From: Palsa-504 sp963808315 | GTDB lineage: Bacteria; Actinomycetota; Actinomycetes; Streptosporangiales; Streptosporangiaceae | NCBI GenBank assembly: GCA_963808315.1 | Contig: CAWEFK010000010.1 | Span: 275,756 to 339,755 of the forward strand | Length of the DNA: 64,000 nt | Direction of reading: 5' to 3' | Shown: one piece after another, positions 8,684 to 17,232 of the stretch | How the letters are laid out: every line of letters begins with the position of its first letter | Position numbering within the stretch: position 1 is the first letter of the stretch | Made by a program: the position numbers and the translations under genes | Notes under the pieces: model-generated | What the model was told of the DNA's origin: nothing | Database searches by the model: none | The model's input: the letters and a program-made list of their open reading frames with translations, nothing else

Positions 8684-9820
8684 ATGCCCGCGACAGCCGG
8701 TGACGGGGCCCTGGCGGCGTGGCTGGCCGCCCTCGGGCCCGGCCTGATCGACGTGCACACGCACGCGATCGATCCGGAGCTGCCCGACCTGACCGGAACC
8801 TATGAGGGCGCCTTTCCCCGGATGCGCTGGCTCTCCGCGGACCGGGCCCAGATCATGCTCGGCGACCGAGTGTACCGCGAGGTCGACAGCCGGTGCTGGT
8901 CGGCCGTGGCCCGCGTCAGGGACATGGACGCCGAGGGCGTGGCGGCTCAGGTGGTTTCCGCGACCCCGGTCACCCTGTGCCACGGCGAACCCGCCCTCGG
9001 CGCGCGCGTCCTGGCCCGGGCCCAGAACGACTTCCTGGCCCGGCTGGTGGCCGATGCTCCCGGCCGCCTGATCGCGCTGGGCTGCGTGCCCCTGCAAGAT
9101 CCCGCCGCGGCCATCGCCGAGCTCCGGCGGTGCACCGGGGACCTGGGCTTCGCCGGCGTGGAAATCGGCACCCGAGTCGGCGAGCTCGAGCTGGCCGACC
9201 CGCAATTCGTGCCGTTTTTCCAGGCCGCGGCCGAGTTGCGGGCCATGGTGTTCGTGCACCCGGTGGACCGCACGCTCGACCCGCGGCTGGCCGGGCTGCG
9301 CATCGGTTTCGGCCTGGGCATGCCGGCCGAGACCGCCGTCGCGGCGGCCGGCCTGCTGGTCACCGACCTGTTCGAGCTGGTGCCCGGACTGCGGCTGTGC
9401 CTGGCCCACGGCGGCGGGACGCTGCCGTCCGCGCTGGCCCGGCTGGCTCAGGGCCAGCGCCTGGCGGGGGAGAGCGACCCGGCCCTGCTGGCCACGGCGC
9501 GGGCCAGGCACCTGTGGTGCGACTCGCTCACCTACGACGTCGACGGCCTGCTGTTCGCCGCCGCGCGCTTCGGTGCCGACCACGTGGTCCTCGGCACCGA
9601 CTACCCCTTCGACGCCCGCGAGCAGCCCGCGGGCGCGGTGCTGAGGGCGGCCGCGGAGATCCCGGCGACCAGGGGCATGGCCAGGGACAACGCGCGGGCG
9701 CTGCTAGCGGCAGCACCATGGGCTGACGAACCTCCGCCCGCGCACGCGCCACGGTCCGTTCGGCCGGAAGAATTATTCCGAACGGACCGTGGTGCTCCTA
9801 TCGCATCCCCGCGGCGTTGA
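8684..9820 (+). CDS. Amidohydrolase family protein (ACMSD-like)
   Basis: A 378-residue TIM-barrel metal-dependent hydrolase or decarboxylase of the amidohydrolase 2 family, which includes ACMSD and gamma-resorcylate decarboxylase. Metal ligands are visible: DVHTHAID near residue 25, a histidine in FVHPVD, a histidine in CLAHGGG and the conserved aspartate in VLGTDYPFD. Start ATG at 8684 follows AAGGAGG. A direct repeat of TCCTGATAAG lies between the previous stop and this start. With the preceding acyl-CoA dehydrogenase and a convergent PaaX-type regulator it suggests degradation of an aromatic or acyl compound. The last ~20 codons read through a perfect hairpin and overlap the end of the opposing gene, so the true C-terminus may be shorter. 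Confidence 0.88.
   Translation: MPATAGDGALAAWLAALGPGLIDVHTHAIDPELPDLTGTYEGAFPRMRWLSADRAQIMLGDRVYREVDSRCWSAVARVRDMDAEGVAAQVVSATPVTLCHGEPALGARVLARAQNDFLARLVADAPGRLIALGCVPLQDPAAAIAELRRCTGDLGFAGVEIGTRVGELELADPQFVPFFQAAAELRAMVFVHPVDRTLDPRLAGLRIGFGLGMPAETAVAAAGLLVTDLFELVPGLRLCLAHGGGTLPSALARLAQGQRLAGESDPALLATARARHLWCDSLTYDVDGLLFAAARFGADHVVLGTDYPFDAREQPAGAVLRAAAEIPATRGMARDNARALLAAAPWADEPPPAHAPRSVRPEELFRTDRGAPIASPRR
9751..9790. terminator. 13-bp-stem hairpin at a convergent gene junction
   Basis: ACGGTCCGTTCGG (9751-9763) is perfectly complementary to CCGAACGGACCGT (9778-9790) with a 14-nt loop. It lies 7 bp past the stop of the minus-strand PaaX gene, where it would act as a terminator, but inside the last codons of the plus-strand amidohydrolase frame. 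There is no U-tract, which is common for actinobacterial terminators. Confidence 0.7.
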
Positions 9821-10667
9821 TCTCGGCGAACCTGGCCCGGACCGCCGGCGTCCACTGGGCCCGCAGCGCCTCGATCCGCCGGGCCACCCGGCGCCCGATC
9901 CAGTCGGGCAGAAGTGCCTCGGGCAGCTGGGGATCGGTCCGGGGCAGTTCCTGCCACTCGCTGATCATCCGCACGTGGGTGAACAGGATCTCGTCTCCGC
10001 CGCGCGGGGCCAGCCCGGCCACCGCGTCCCAGACCTGCTGGTAATGCTCGTGCAGGGCGCCCAGGTCCCAGCCCTGCGCGACGATGTCGGCCTGCGTCAT
10101 CCCGATGTCGTCGATCGTGCCGACGAAGGAGATCGTGTGCTGGCGCAGGCCGAGCCCGTCGATCAGGGCGCCGACCTCGGCCGCCCGCTCGACGTGCGGG
10201 CCCAGCCAGAGCCCGGGGACGGGGTTGCCCAGCCCGGCCCAGGTCAGGCCGGAGTACAGCGGCCGCCGGGCGCTGCGGTGAGACTGCGGAATCGTCACCA
10301 GGTTGGCCAGCCAGCGGCCGTCCCAGCGGCTGAAGGGATCGCTGAGTGAGTAGACCCGCGGTGCGCCGGCCTTGATGATGCCGATCATCCTGGGCCCGAG
10401 CGACCAGCAGACCTCGCGTCCTCGTCGTTCGGCGACCATCCAGGCCGACGCCGCCGCGCGCGCGATGGCCTGCCGCGCGGCCTGCTCCTCCACGCCGAGT
10501 CCCCCGAGCACGTACACCAGCGCCGACGTCCAGGCTGGCGCACCGGTCGGCCAGACCAGTTCACCGAGAATGGTCAGCAGCAGGGACCTGGCGCTCCCCG
10601 GCGCCAGGGATGCGCTCGCTGGCTTGAGGAGGGCAGAGCCTGCCGGAGCACCACCCTGCGTCGTCAT
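9798..10667 (-). CDS. PaaX family transcriptional regulator
   Basis: A 289-residue regulator resembling PaaX, the phenylacetyl-CoA-responsive GntR-like repressor. The N-terminal winged helix (LLLTILGELVWPTGAPAWTS, then EEQAARQAIARAAASAWM) is followed by the PaaX C-terminal domain (RDLGW-type core) ending in RRIEALRAQWTPAVRARF. The ATG at 10667 has GGAG 6 nt upstream; two upstream in-frame ATGs are less likely. It is convergent with the catabolic run and divergent from the MFS transporter at 10950, so either could be its target. Effector unknown. Confidence 0.85.
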   Translation of the reverse strand: MTTQGGAPAGSALLKPASASLAPGSARSLLLTILGELVWPTGAPAWTSALVYVLGGLGVEEQAARQAIARAAASAWMVAERRGREVCWSLGPRMIGIIKAGAPRVYSLSDPFSRWDGRWLANLVTIPQSHRSARRPLYSGLTWAGLGNPVPGLWLGPHVERAAEVGALIDGLGLRQHTISFVGTIDDIGMTQADIVAQGWDLGALHEHYQQVWDAVAGLAPRGGDEILFTHVRMISEWQELPRTDPQLPEALLPDWIGRRVARRIEALRAQWTPAVRARFAEINAAGMR

Positions 10668-10839
10668 CGTGCTCTCCACCTCGGTACGTTCGACGGACAG
10701 CATCAGCGAGCGGCCCCCGGTCACCGGCTGGCCGGGATGGGCGACCGCCAGCGCTTCAATACTCTACGGATCTGGAAAACGAGTTACCAAGAGTGTAAAA
10801 CATTATGCAGGTGCCGGGAAGGACTACCAGGGAGTCATC

Positions 10840-10950
10840 GTGCCGCCGATCGTGAACCCTTCCACCCGCCTCGTCGGTATCTCGGTGCACCAGGCCGGGG
10901 TCGAGCACGCCGCCGCCGTCCGCGCTCTGCTGGCGGTCAGCGCAAGGTGA
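10840..10950 (+). CDS. Putative 36-residue protein coupled to the MFS gene
   Basis: GTG at 10840, preceded by GGGAG, opens a 36-codon frame ending in TGA at 10948-10950; that stop overlaps the ATG of the transporter (TGATG). Third-codon positions are almost all G or C, as in real genes of this DNA. I recognise no family. It could be a leader or coupling peptide, or the remnant of a truncated gene. Confidence 0.4.
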   Translation: MPPIVNPSTRLVGISVHQAGVEHAAAVRALLAVSAR

Positions 10951-12227
10951 TGGCGGGGCTTCGTCTGCATCGCTGGAACGACCGGGCCGTGGTCGCGATC
11001 GCCGTGGCCGCCTTCGCCTCGGGGTTCGCGCAAAACGGCGTGGTCGCCTCCCTCGGCGACGTAGCCAAGGGGTTCGGTCAGGCCAATGTCAGTGCATCCT
11101 TCGCCGACCAGGCCGGGCTGTCAGGCACCGAACTAGGCATCGGACTGGCCATCATGCGCCTGGCGTCGCTGGGCGCGCTGCCCATCACCGGCCTGGCCGA
11201 CCGCTTCGGCCGCCGGACGATGCTGCTGGTCACCGTCGCCCTCGGGTTGGCCATGACGGGGGTCGCCGCGGTCAGCCCCAGCTACTGGTGGTTCGTGGCG
11301 ATCTTCGCCAGCGGGCGTCCCCTGCTCAGCGCGACTAACGCGCTGGCGCAGGTCGCCGCGGCGGAGCAGACGGGCTCGGCGGACCGGGCCAAGGCCGTCG
11401 CGCTCATCGCCGCCGGGTACGGCATTGGCGCCGGGGTGGTGGCCATCGTGCACAGCCTGGCCGAACGCGCGCTTGGATTCCGCGGCGTCTTCGTCTTGGC
11501 GCTGGTCCCGCTGGCTCTGCTGCCCCTGCTGTGGCGCTGGACCGAAGAACCTGATCGGTTCGCCGTGGCCGCAGCCGGATCCGCGCATCCGACCCCGGTG
11601 TTTGGTGCCGTGGCCCCGCCGTACCGGCGGCGCCTGACGGTGGTCGTAATCCTGGCCTTTGCCACCTCGGTGATCACCGGGCCGGCCAACAGCTTCGTCT
11701 TCCTGTTCGCGCAGAATTTCCTGCACCAGCGCGGCATCGTGACCGCCGCCATGGTCGTAGGGGCAGGTGTCGCCGGACTGGCCGGGCTGCTGGCCGGCCG
11801 CTGGCTGGCGGACCGGGTGGGGCGGCGCCTGACCAGCGCGCTGGCCATGATGACGGTGGCCCTGCTCGCCACCCTGACCTACTCCGGCTCCGCCCCGGCC
11901 CTGCTGACCGGCTACATCCTCGGCGTATTCGCCGGCTCGGTCTTTGCCCCGGCCGCCGGGGCGTTGATCAACGAGTTGTTCCCCACGTCCATCCGGGCCT
12001 CGGTGGCGGGCTGGTCTCTCGCCTCCGGCGTGCTTGGCGCGGTGACTGGCCTGGTCGTCTTCGGCGCGGTCGCCGAGGCCGCCCACCGGTACCTGGTCGC
12101 CGGGCTGGTCACCTTCTTGCCGGCCGCGCTGGTCATGATGCTGTTCCGGCTGCTCCCCGAGACTCGCGGTGCCGAACCGGAGGATCTGTGGTCCGATGTG
12201 CCATCGGCTCCGATCTCCGATCCCTAG
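10950..12227 (+). CDS. MFS transporter
   Basis: A 425-residue major facilitator protein. It has the conserved loop TGLADRFGRRTM after the second helix and the matching loop ADRVGRRLTSA in the second half, so both six-helix bundles are present. The chosen ATG at 10950 gives the N-terminus MAGLRLHRWNDRAVVAIAVA directly before the first helix; frames upstream lack similarity. The start overlaps the stop of a possible 36-residue gene. The end is 4 bp from the convergent TetR gene. It could export or import a compound of the nearby catabolic genes; substrate not determined. Confidence 0.88.
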   Translation: MAGLRLHRWNDRAVVAIAVAAFASGFAQNGVVASLGDVAKGFGQANVSASFADQAGLSGTELGIGLAIMRLASLGALPITGLADRFGRRTMLLVTVALGLAMTGVAAVSPSYWWFVAIFASGRPLLSATNALAQVAAAEQTGSADRAKAVALIAAGYGIGAGVVAIVHSLAERALGFRGVFVLALVPLALLPLLWRWTEEPDRFAVAAAGSAHPTPVFGAVAPPYRRRLTVVVILAFATSVITGPANSFVFLFAQNFLHQRGIVTAAMVVGAGVAGLAGLLAGRWLADRVGRRLTSALAMMTVALLATLTYSGSAPALLTGYILGVFAGSVFAPAAGALINELFPTSIRASVAGWSLASGVLGAVTGLVVFGAVAEAAHRYLVAGLVTFLPAALVMMLFRLLPETRGAEPEDLWSDVPSAPISDP

Positions 12228-12231
12228 CCTG

Positions 12232-12840
12232 TCAGGGAGCGGCAACAGGGATGCTTGCCTGGCCGCGGAGGAAAGTCAGCATGGTGTCGAGCGCGGCTTC
12301 CAGGTGCTGGCTGCTCCCGGTGGACATCAGGATCGTGACTCCGCCCTGGATCGCCGCGACGATCGCGGCGGCGGTCCGGGCCGGGTCGAGGTCCGGTGAG
12401 ATCAGGTCGCGCTGCTGCATGACGTCGATGCCGGCCTTCAGGTCGCCCTGCCACCGCTCGATGAGGCGCCCGGTGACCGCCCGGGCGGCGGGGGGGTACC
12501 GCCCCAGTTCGGTGATCAAGGTACCGAGCGGGCAGTGCACGCCCTGCTGCCGGTACCGCCGCACGACCGCGTCGCGCCACGACTGCCACGCATCCCAGGA
12601 GTCCAGCTGGCCCAGGTAGGGCTGCTGGTCGTGCAGGACGCGCTCGCTCTCGTGGTCCGCCACCGCAAGCAGGAGCTCCTCACGGCCGCCGGGGAAGTAG
12701 TGGAACAGCTGGCCCTTGCTCGTCGCGGTCCTGGCCAGCACGTCGTCTAGCGTGGTCGCCGTCGCGCCGTGCGCGCGGATCTCCGCCGCGGCGCCGTCGA
12801 TGATGCGCTGACGTGTCACGGTTCCCTTGGCGGTGATCAT
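12232..12840 (-). CDS. TetR family regulator
   Basis: A 202-residue TetR-type repressor. The N-terminal helix-turn-helix is clear (TRQRIIDGAAAEIRAHGATATTLDDVLARTATSKGQLFHYF in outline) with a ligand-binding domain resembling the TetR_C groups of AcrR/LmrA type. The ATG at 12840 (MITAKGTV) is preceded by GGGAG; the frame continues upstream without similarity. A perfect palindrome 15 bp upstream is the probable auto-operator. It is convergent with the MFS gene and divergent from a second TetR gene. Confidence 0.88.
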   Translation of the reverse strand: MITAKGTVTRQRIIDGAAAEIRAHGATATTLDDVLARTATSKGQLFHYFPGGREELLLAVADHESERVLHDQQPYLGQLDSWDAWQSWRDAVVRRYRQQGVHCPLGTLITELGRYPPAARAVTGRLIERWQGDLKAGIDVMQQRDLISPDLDPARTAAAIVAAIQGGVTILMSTGSSQHLEAALDTMLTFLRGQASIPVAAP

Positions 12841-12854
12841 CCCTGGCTCCCTTT

Positions 12855-12870
12855 TGGACTTGTGAGTCCA
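12855..12870. promoter_or_regulatory. Probable TetR operator (TGGACT-N4-AGTCCA)
   Basis: A perfect 6-bp inverted repeat with 4-bp spacer, 15 bp upstream of the TetR start at 12840, in a position that would block its transcription. The half-sites resemble operators of LmrA/YxaF-like TetR repressors. Confidence 0.65.
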
Positions 12871-12960
12871 TTTTATCGCCGGGATGCGGAAACATTCCCC
12901 TAGGCCGGCGTGGTTGTACATGAAGCCGGGTGCCAGTGCGGTTTCCGGCTACCATGGACG

Positions 12961-12976
12961 TAGACCGATCGGTCTA
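12961..12976. promoter_or_regulatory. Probable TetR operator, perfect 16-bp palindrome
   Basis: TAGACCGATCGGTCTA is fully palindromic and sits 10 bp before the ATG at 12987, overlapping the ribosome-binding region. It matches the TAGACC-N4-GGTCTA class known for NemR-like TetR repressors, and the adjacent gene encodes a regulator of that type. Confidence 0.75.
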
Positions 12977-12986
12977 GGAGGTGCCA

Positions 12987-13707
12987 ATGCCCAGCAACGC
13001 TGCTGGCGCCCTCGCCAGGTCCGGACGCCCCTCGCCCCGGCGAGCGGCTGCTGACGGCGGCGGATGAGCTGTTCTACGCCGAGGGCGTGAACAGCGTCGG
13101 CATCGACCGGGTCATCGAGCGGGCCGACGTCGCGCGGGCCTCGCTCTACAGCACGTTCGGCAGCAAGGATGAGCTGATCCGCGCCTACCTGCAGCACCGG
13201 ATGGAGATCTCGACGGCCGGGCTGCGGGCAGCTGTGGAGGCGCACGACGACCCGCGGGAACGTCTGCTGAGCGTCTTCGACGCCCAGGCCGCGCTTTTCG
13301 CCCGCGTGGGCTATCACGGCTGCCCGTTCAACCGGGCCTCGGCCGAGGCCCGGCCCGGAACCGCCGCCGCCGAAGTCCCGCGGGAGTACCGGCGCTGGCT
13401 GGAAGACCTGTTCCAGGAGCTGGCCGCCGCGGCCGGAGCACGCGACCCGGGCTTGCTCGCCAGCCAGCTTCACCTGCTCTATGACGGCGGGACGCAGGCC
13501 GCGAACCTGGACCACAACGCCGCGATCGCCGCGGCATCCCGGGCGGCGGCCGAGGCGCTACTCGACGCCGCCCTAGCCGACGCGGCCGGCGTCCAGGGCA
13601 CTGGCCGCTTACCCCTGTTCAGCCCCAGCAGAGGCAGAACGGGTGCCCGGCGGGATCGGCGTAGACCTGGTATCCCTCGGTCGACTCGATGTCAGCGGTG
13701 GGCTTGA
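12987..13707 (+). CDS. TetR family regulator, frameshift in the first 25 codons
   Basis: The body of the protein is a TetR regulator of the NemR/YxaF kind: GERLLTAADELFYAEGVNSV then IDRVIERADVARASLYSTFG. The natural ATG at 12987, with AGGAGG upstream, reads MPSNAAGALARSGRPSP and then must move one base forward to reach the helix-turn-helix frame; the likely site is the CCCC run near 13035. Without correction translation stops at about 13067, and the next in-frame start (GTG 13087) would lose the first HTH helix. The last ~30 codons overlap the opposing VOC gene. Sequencing error or real inactivation cannot be separated here. Confidence 0.75.
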
Positions 13708-13981
13708 GCAGCTTGGCTCCGAGCGAGATGACCTCGTCATGGGCCGCCTTGACGTCGTCGACGAACAAGTCGAGGTGCACCTGCTGCGCGGCCCCATCGG
13801 GCCACTGCGGCGGGACGTGGCCGGGTGCGAGCTGGACGCCTAGCCGCGGCTCGCCGTCGACGTAGATACCATGCCAATCGTCCTCCGTGTCGACCGTGCC
13901 GCCCAGCACCTCCGCCCAGAAGGTGCTTTCTGCGTTCAAATCGGCGGCGTCGAAGACGACGATCTGCCGGGCAATTTTCAT
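13619..13981 (-). CDS. VOC family protein (glyoxalase-like)
   Basis: A 120-residue vicinal-oxygen-chelate fold protein: MKIARQIVVFDAADLNAEST, FWAEVLGGTV, then VHLDLFVDDVKAAHDEV and YADPAGHPFCLCWG. This is the glyoxalase/bleomycin-resistance fold with two beta-alpha-beta-beta-beta repeats. The ATG at 13981 places the first strand correctly; upstream frame is unrelated. It could be a metal enzyme or an antibiotic-binding protein; function not assigned. Confidence 0.85.
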   Translation of the reverse strand: MKIARQIVVFDAADLNAESTFWAEVLGGTVDTEDDWHGIYVDGEPRLGVQLAPGHVPPQWPDGAAQQVHLDLFVDDVKAAHDEVISLGAKLLKPTADIESTEGYQVYADPAGHPFCLCWG

Positions 13982-14060
13982 GCCGTTTATCGTGCCACGG
14001 ACCCGCTGACCGTGCCTGCAGGTCAGGGCAACAGCCCGCAGGCGACCTAAGCTAGGGGCC

Positions 14061-14474
14061 ATGCGCCGCGCCCGCACCGACGACGTGCACGAGCTGGCCC
14101 TGGGGATGCCGGGGGCCAAGGTCAGCTACGGGTCAACCGGGAATCCCGTCTACCAGGTCAGCGGCAGGTCGTTCGTCTTCTTCCGTAATCCTCGCCCGGA
14201 CGCCGTCGATCCCGGCACCGGCGAGCGCTACCCGGACGTGATCGTGTTCTGGGTACCCTCGGAGTCCGACAAGCACGCGCTGATCCAGGATCCGGGGTCA
14301 CCGTTCTTTACCACCCCGCACTTTGACGGTCATCTGTCGGTGCTGGTGCGGGCGAGCCGGCTCGGCGAGCTCACCCGGGAGGAACTGGCCGAGGTGATCC
14401 AGGACGCGTGGCTGTCCCGCGCGTCGTCCCGGGCTGCCGCGGCCTGGCTCAGCGCGCATCGCGGCAGGACCTGA
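14061..14474 (+). CDS. MmcQ/YjbR family protein
   Basis: A 137-residue protein of the YjbR/MmcQ fold (DUF419-like, DNA-binding-type double-wing). Visible hallmarks are HELALGMPGAKVSYG at the start, FVFFRNPRPDA, VFWVPSESDKHALI and the C-terminal helix ELAEVIQDAWLSRASSRAAAAWL. The family is widespread but poorly characterised. Its 3' end overlaps the opposing acyl-CoA ligase gene by 26 bp. Confidence 0.8.
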   Translation: MRRARTDDVHELALGMPGAKVSYGSTGNPVYQVSGRSFVFFRNPRPDAVDPGTGERYPDVIVFWVPSESDKHALIQDPGSPFFTTPHFDGHLSVLVRASRLGELTREELAEVIQDAWLSRASSRAAAAWLSAHRGRT

Positions 14475-16119
14475 CCGGTCGCCCGCTCACTGGTCGCCGG
14501 CTCACTGCGTCGCCGGCGCCGCCGGCGACCGGCTGAGCGCGGTCGCGGGCGCGGTCGCGGAGCACGTTCTTCTGGATCTTTCCCGTCGATGTCTTGGGCA
14601 GGGTTTCGAAGTAGACCTGGTCGGGGGCTTTGAAGTGGGCGATCCGCTGCCGGACGAACTCGGTGAGTTCCTCCTCGGTCAGCCCGGCCCGTCCGGTGGT
14701 GACGAAGGCGACCGGCCGCTCGCCCCAGCGCGAGTCGGGCCGGGCCACGACCGCGGCCTCCACGACATCGGGGTGGGCGGCGAGCGCTTTCTCGACTTCG
14801 ACCGAGGCGATGTTCTCCCCGCCGCTGATGATGATGTCCTTGCTGCGGTCGGTCAGCTCGATGTAGCCGTCCGGGTGCGTGACGCCCATGTCACCGGTGT
14901 GGAACCAGCCGCCGCGGAACGCCTCGTCGGTGGCCGCCTCGTCGTCGAGGTAGCCCGCGGCGACCGTGTTGGACCTGATCAGGATCTCGCCGGTGCTCGC
15001 GCCGTCGGCGGAGAGCGGCCTTAGCTGCTCGTCGGCGATCCGGACGTCGGCGACCGAGATCGCGGGCACCCCCTGCCTGCTGAGCCGCTCGGCCAGGTCG
15101 CTGGCGGGCAGGTCTGTCCAGCCTTGCTGGTATTCGCAGACCAGGGACGGCCCGTAGGTCTCGGTCAGCCCGTACAGGTGTGTCACCGTAATGCCCATCT
15201 TCTGCACCGCGGCGATGGTCTGGCTGGTCGGCGGAGCACCGCCGACGGCGGCCCGCAGCGGGCGTTCGGCCACGAAGGCTCGCTGCGCCCCGGCTCGCGC
15301 GAGCTCGCTGAGCACGACCGGCGCGCCGCACAGGTGCGAGACTGGGTACCGTCCGGCCAGGTCGAGCGCCCGGTGCGGGTCGAAGGAGCCCAGGCAGATG
15401 TGGGTGGCGCCGACCGCGGTCGCGCCCCAGGCCATCGACCAGCCGTTGCAGTGGAACATGGGTAGCGTCCACAGCAGGCAGCTGGCCGCCGTGAGCTCGA
15501 ACTCCAGGGCTGCGCTGACCGCGTTGAGGTAGGCGCCCCGGTGGGTGTAGACCACGCCCTTGGGACGTCCGGTCGTCCCGCTGGTGTAGTTCACCGCGAT
15601 CATGGCGTCCTCGTCCTCGGGCAGCATGATGCCCTGGCCGTCCTGGCCGGCCAGCCACTCGCCGTAGCCGACGGCGCCGGGCAGCGCCGTCGCGGGGGTT
15701 CCGGGCAGCAGCACGACCCGCCCGACCGGAAGATCGGCGGCCGTGCGCACGTCCAGCCGTGAGAGCAGCTCACCGGATACGAGCAGTATCTTGGCCCTGG
15801 AGTGGGTCAGGATGTCGCGGTACTCGCTGGCGGCCAGCCGGGTGTTCAGCGCGACCAGCGCCGCACCCGCGCCCGGCACCGCGAAGTGGGCGGCCAGCAG
15901 CCAGCGGGAGTTGAGGTCGAGCACGGCCACCCGGTCGCCCGGCTGCACCCCGTCGGCCCGGACGGCCCCGGCCAGCGCGTCGCAGTCCCGGCCCAGCTCA
16001 GCGTAGCTGACCGGCGTCTCGTCGCTGTCCACCACGGCGACCTTGCCGGGGAAGGTCCGCCGAGCCCGGGCCAGGAAGCTGAGCGGGGTGAGCGGCACGT
16101 GATTCGCCGCGCTGATCAT
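14449..16119 (-). CDS. Acyl-CoA synthetase (AMP-binding)
   Basis: ATP-dependent acyl-CoA ligase of the ANL superfamily, 556 residues. It has the P-loop YTSGTTGRPKG (residues ~178-188), the A5-type motif GLTETYGPS, the hinge region GWFHTGDMG and DRSKDIIISGGENIAS, and the catalytic lysine motif KTSTGKIQK near the C-terminus. It would activate a fatty or aryl acid to its CoA thioester via an acyl-adenylate, feeding enzymes such as the acyl-CoA dehydrogenase at 7578. The ATG at 16119 has a strong GGAGGG Shine-Dalgarno. Chain length preference cannot be read from the sequence. Confidence 0.92.
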   Translation of the reverse strand: MISAANHVPLTPLSFLARARRTFPGKVAVVDSDETPVSYAELGRDCDALAGAVRADGVQPGDRVAVLDLNSRWLLAAHFAVPGAGAALVALNTRLAASEYRDILTHSRAKILLVSGELLSRLDVRTAADLPVGRVVLLPGTPATALPGAVGYGEWLAGQDGQGIMLPEDEDAMIAVNYTSGTTGRPKGVVYTHRGAYLNAVSAALEFELTAASCLLWTLPMFHCNGWSMAWGATAVGATHICLGSFDPHRALDLAGRYPVSHLCGAPVVLSELARAGAQRAFVAERPLRAAVGGAPPTSQTIAAVQKMGITVTHLYGLTETYGPSLVCEYQQGWTDLPASDLAERLSRQGVPAISVADVRIADEQLRPLSADGASTGEILIRSNTVAAGYLDDEAATDEAFRGGWFHTGDMGVTHPDGYIELTDRSKDIIISGGENIASVEVEKALAAHPDVVEAAVVARPDSRWGERPVAFVTTGRAGLTEEELTEFVRQRIAHFKAPDQVYFETLPKTSTGKIQKNVLRDRARDRAQPVAGGAGDAVSRRPVSGRPVRSCRDAR

Positions 16120-16270
16120 AGGACCCTCCTGCACCCGTTGCTCATAACTCCCGACCGTCCAGACGGACGATCTGCCCTTTAGAGCAAGATACGGCGAGGA
16201 TAGCCTGAGCAGGAAACGTGCTGGCCGAATGGCTAGTCGAGTGGCTCATGAATGCGTTCTGGAGGTTGCC

Positions 16271-17011
16271 GTGCCCCCCACGCCGAGTGCCCTGATCACC
16301 GGAGCCACCGGCGGAATCGGGCGCGCGGTCGCCGAACGGCTCACACGCGCCGGTTACCGCGCGACGCTCAGCGGACGAGACGAGGCCGCGCTGGCCAAGC
16401 TGGCCGCCTACCTAGGCGATAGCGGTGTCGAGCTGCAGGTCCTGCCGGCCGACATGAGCAGCGAAGACGACATCCGGGCCCTGGCGCGCGGTCACGTCGA
16501 ACGGTTCGGTTCGCTGGACGTACTCGTGCTCAGCGCCGGGACCGGGACCAGCGGCCGCATCGCCGACTATCCGATGCGGCGTTTTGACCGGCAGATGACG
16601 GTCAACGTCCGTGCGCCCTTCATCCTTGTTCAGGAGTGCCTGCCCGCGCTGCGCCAGGCTGCGGCGGCCCGGCCCGCCCACGGGGCCCGGGTCGCGGCGA
16701 TCGCGTCGATGGCCGGCATCGCCTCCGAGCCGGGCCTGGCCGCCTACGGCGCCAGCAAGGCCGCGCTGATCTCGCTGTGCCAGTACATCAACGCCGAGGA
16801 GTCGTCCGCAGGCGTCACCGCGACCGCGATCGCGCCCGGCTTCGTCGATACCGATATGAGCGCCTGGGTGCACGACCGGATCGATCCCGCCGAGATGATC
16901 CCGACGTCCGACCTCGCCGACCTGGTCCTCACGCTGGCACAGCTGTCAGCCCGATCCGTCATTCCCCTGATCGCCATGTCCCGGGCCGGCGAATCTCATT
17001 GGCGAGCGTGA
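16271..17011 (+). CDS. SDR family oxidoreductase
   Basis: Classical short-chain dehydrogenase of 246 residues. NAD(P) motif TGATGGIG near the N-terminus, VLSAGTGTSG, catalytic serine in IASMAG and the YGASK tyrosine/lysine pair are all present; APGFVDTDMS follows. The GTG at 16271, preceded by TGGAGG at good spacing, is preferred over the upstream ATG at 16229. It is divergent from the acyl-CoA ligase. Its 3' end runs into the remains of a NAD(P)-binding gene on the other strand. Substrate unknown. Confidence 0.88.
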   Translation: MPPTPSALITGATGGIGRAVAERLTRAGYRATLSGRDEAALAKLAAYLGDSGVELQVLPADMSSEDDIRALARGHVERFGSLDVLVLSAGTGTSGRIADYPMRRFDRQMTVNVRAPFILVQECLPALRQAAAARPAHGARVAAIASMAGIASEPGLAAYGASKAALISLCQYINAEESSAGVTATAIAPGFVDTDMSAWVHDRIDPAEMIPTSDLADLVLTLAQLSARSVIPLIAMSRAGESHWRA

Positions 17012-17153
17012 CGCCCGTCCGCTCCAGCTCACGCACCCGACCAGCCTTAGCCGGATCATGCACAAGTGCCCTGACCGGCAAACCCCTCGTCACCAGGGCC
17101 GGAACAACCAGCCCGGCGAATTGTCGGGATGCCCCGACGGCAAGCACTCGCAT
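16959..17153 (-). pseudogene. 5' fragment of an NmrA-like NAD(P)-binding gene
   Basis: From ATG 17153 the frame reads MRVLAVGASRQFAGLVVPAL then VTRGLPVRALVHDPAKAGRV, the first Rossmann unit of NmrA/NAD(P)H-binding proteins (normally ~280 residues). After about 50 residues similarity ends and the frame runs into the antisense of the SDR gene, stopping at 16959. It lies divergent to a TetR gene, the usual arrangement for such enzymes, so the rest of the gene was probably lost in a deletion joining it to the SDR end. Confidence 0.6.
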
Positions 17154-17232
17154 GCTTATAAACGGACGATTTCTTCTGATTAAAGTGTCGCGAGGTTCGC
17201 TCGATCCCGTCCGGCCGGGGTTCAATAATCAG

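Noticed and set aside
11133..12245. 370-codon minus-strand frame
   Set aside because: Antisense of the MFS transporter; highly charged, Gly-rich nonsense.
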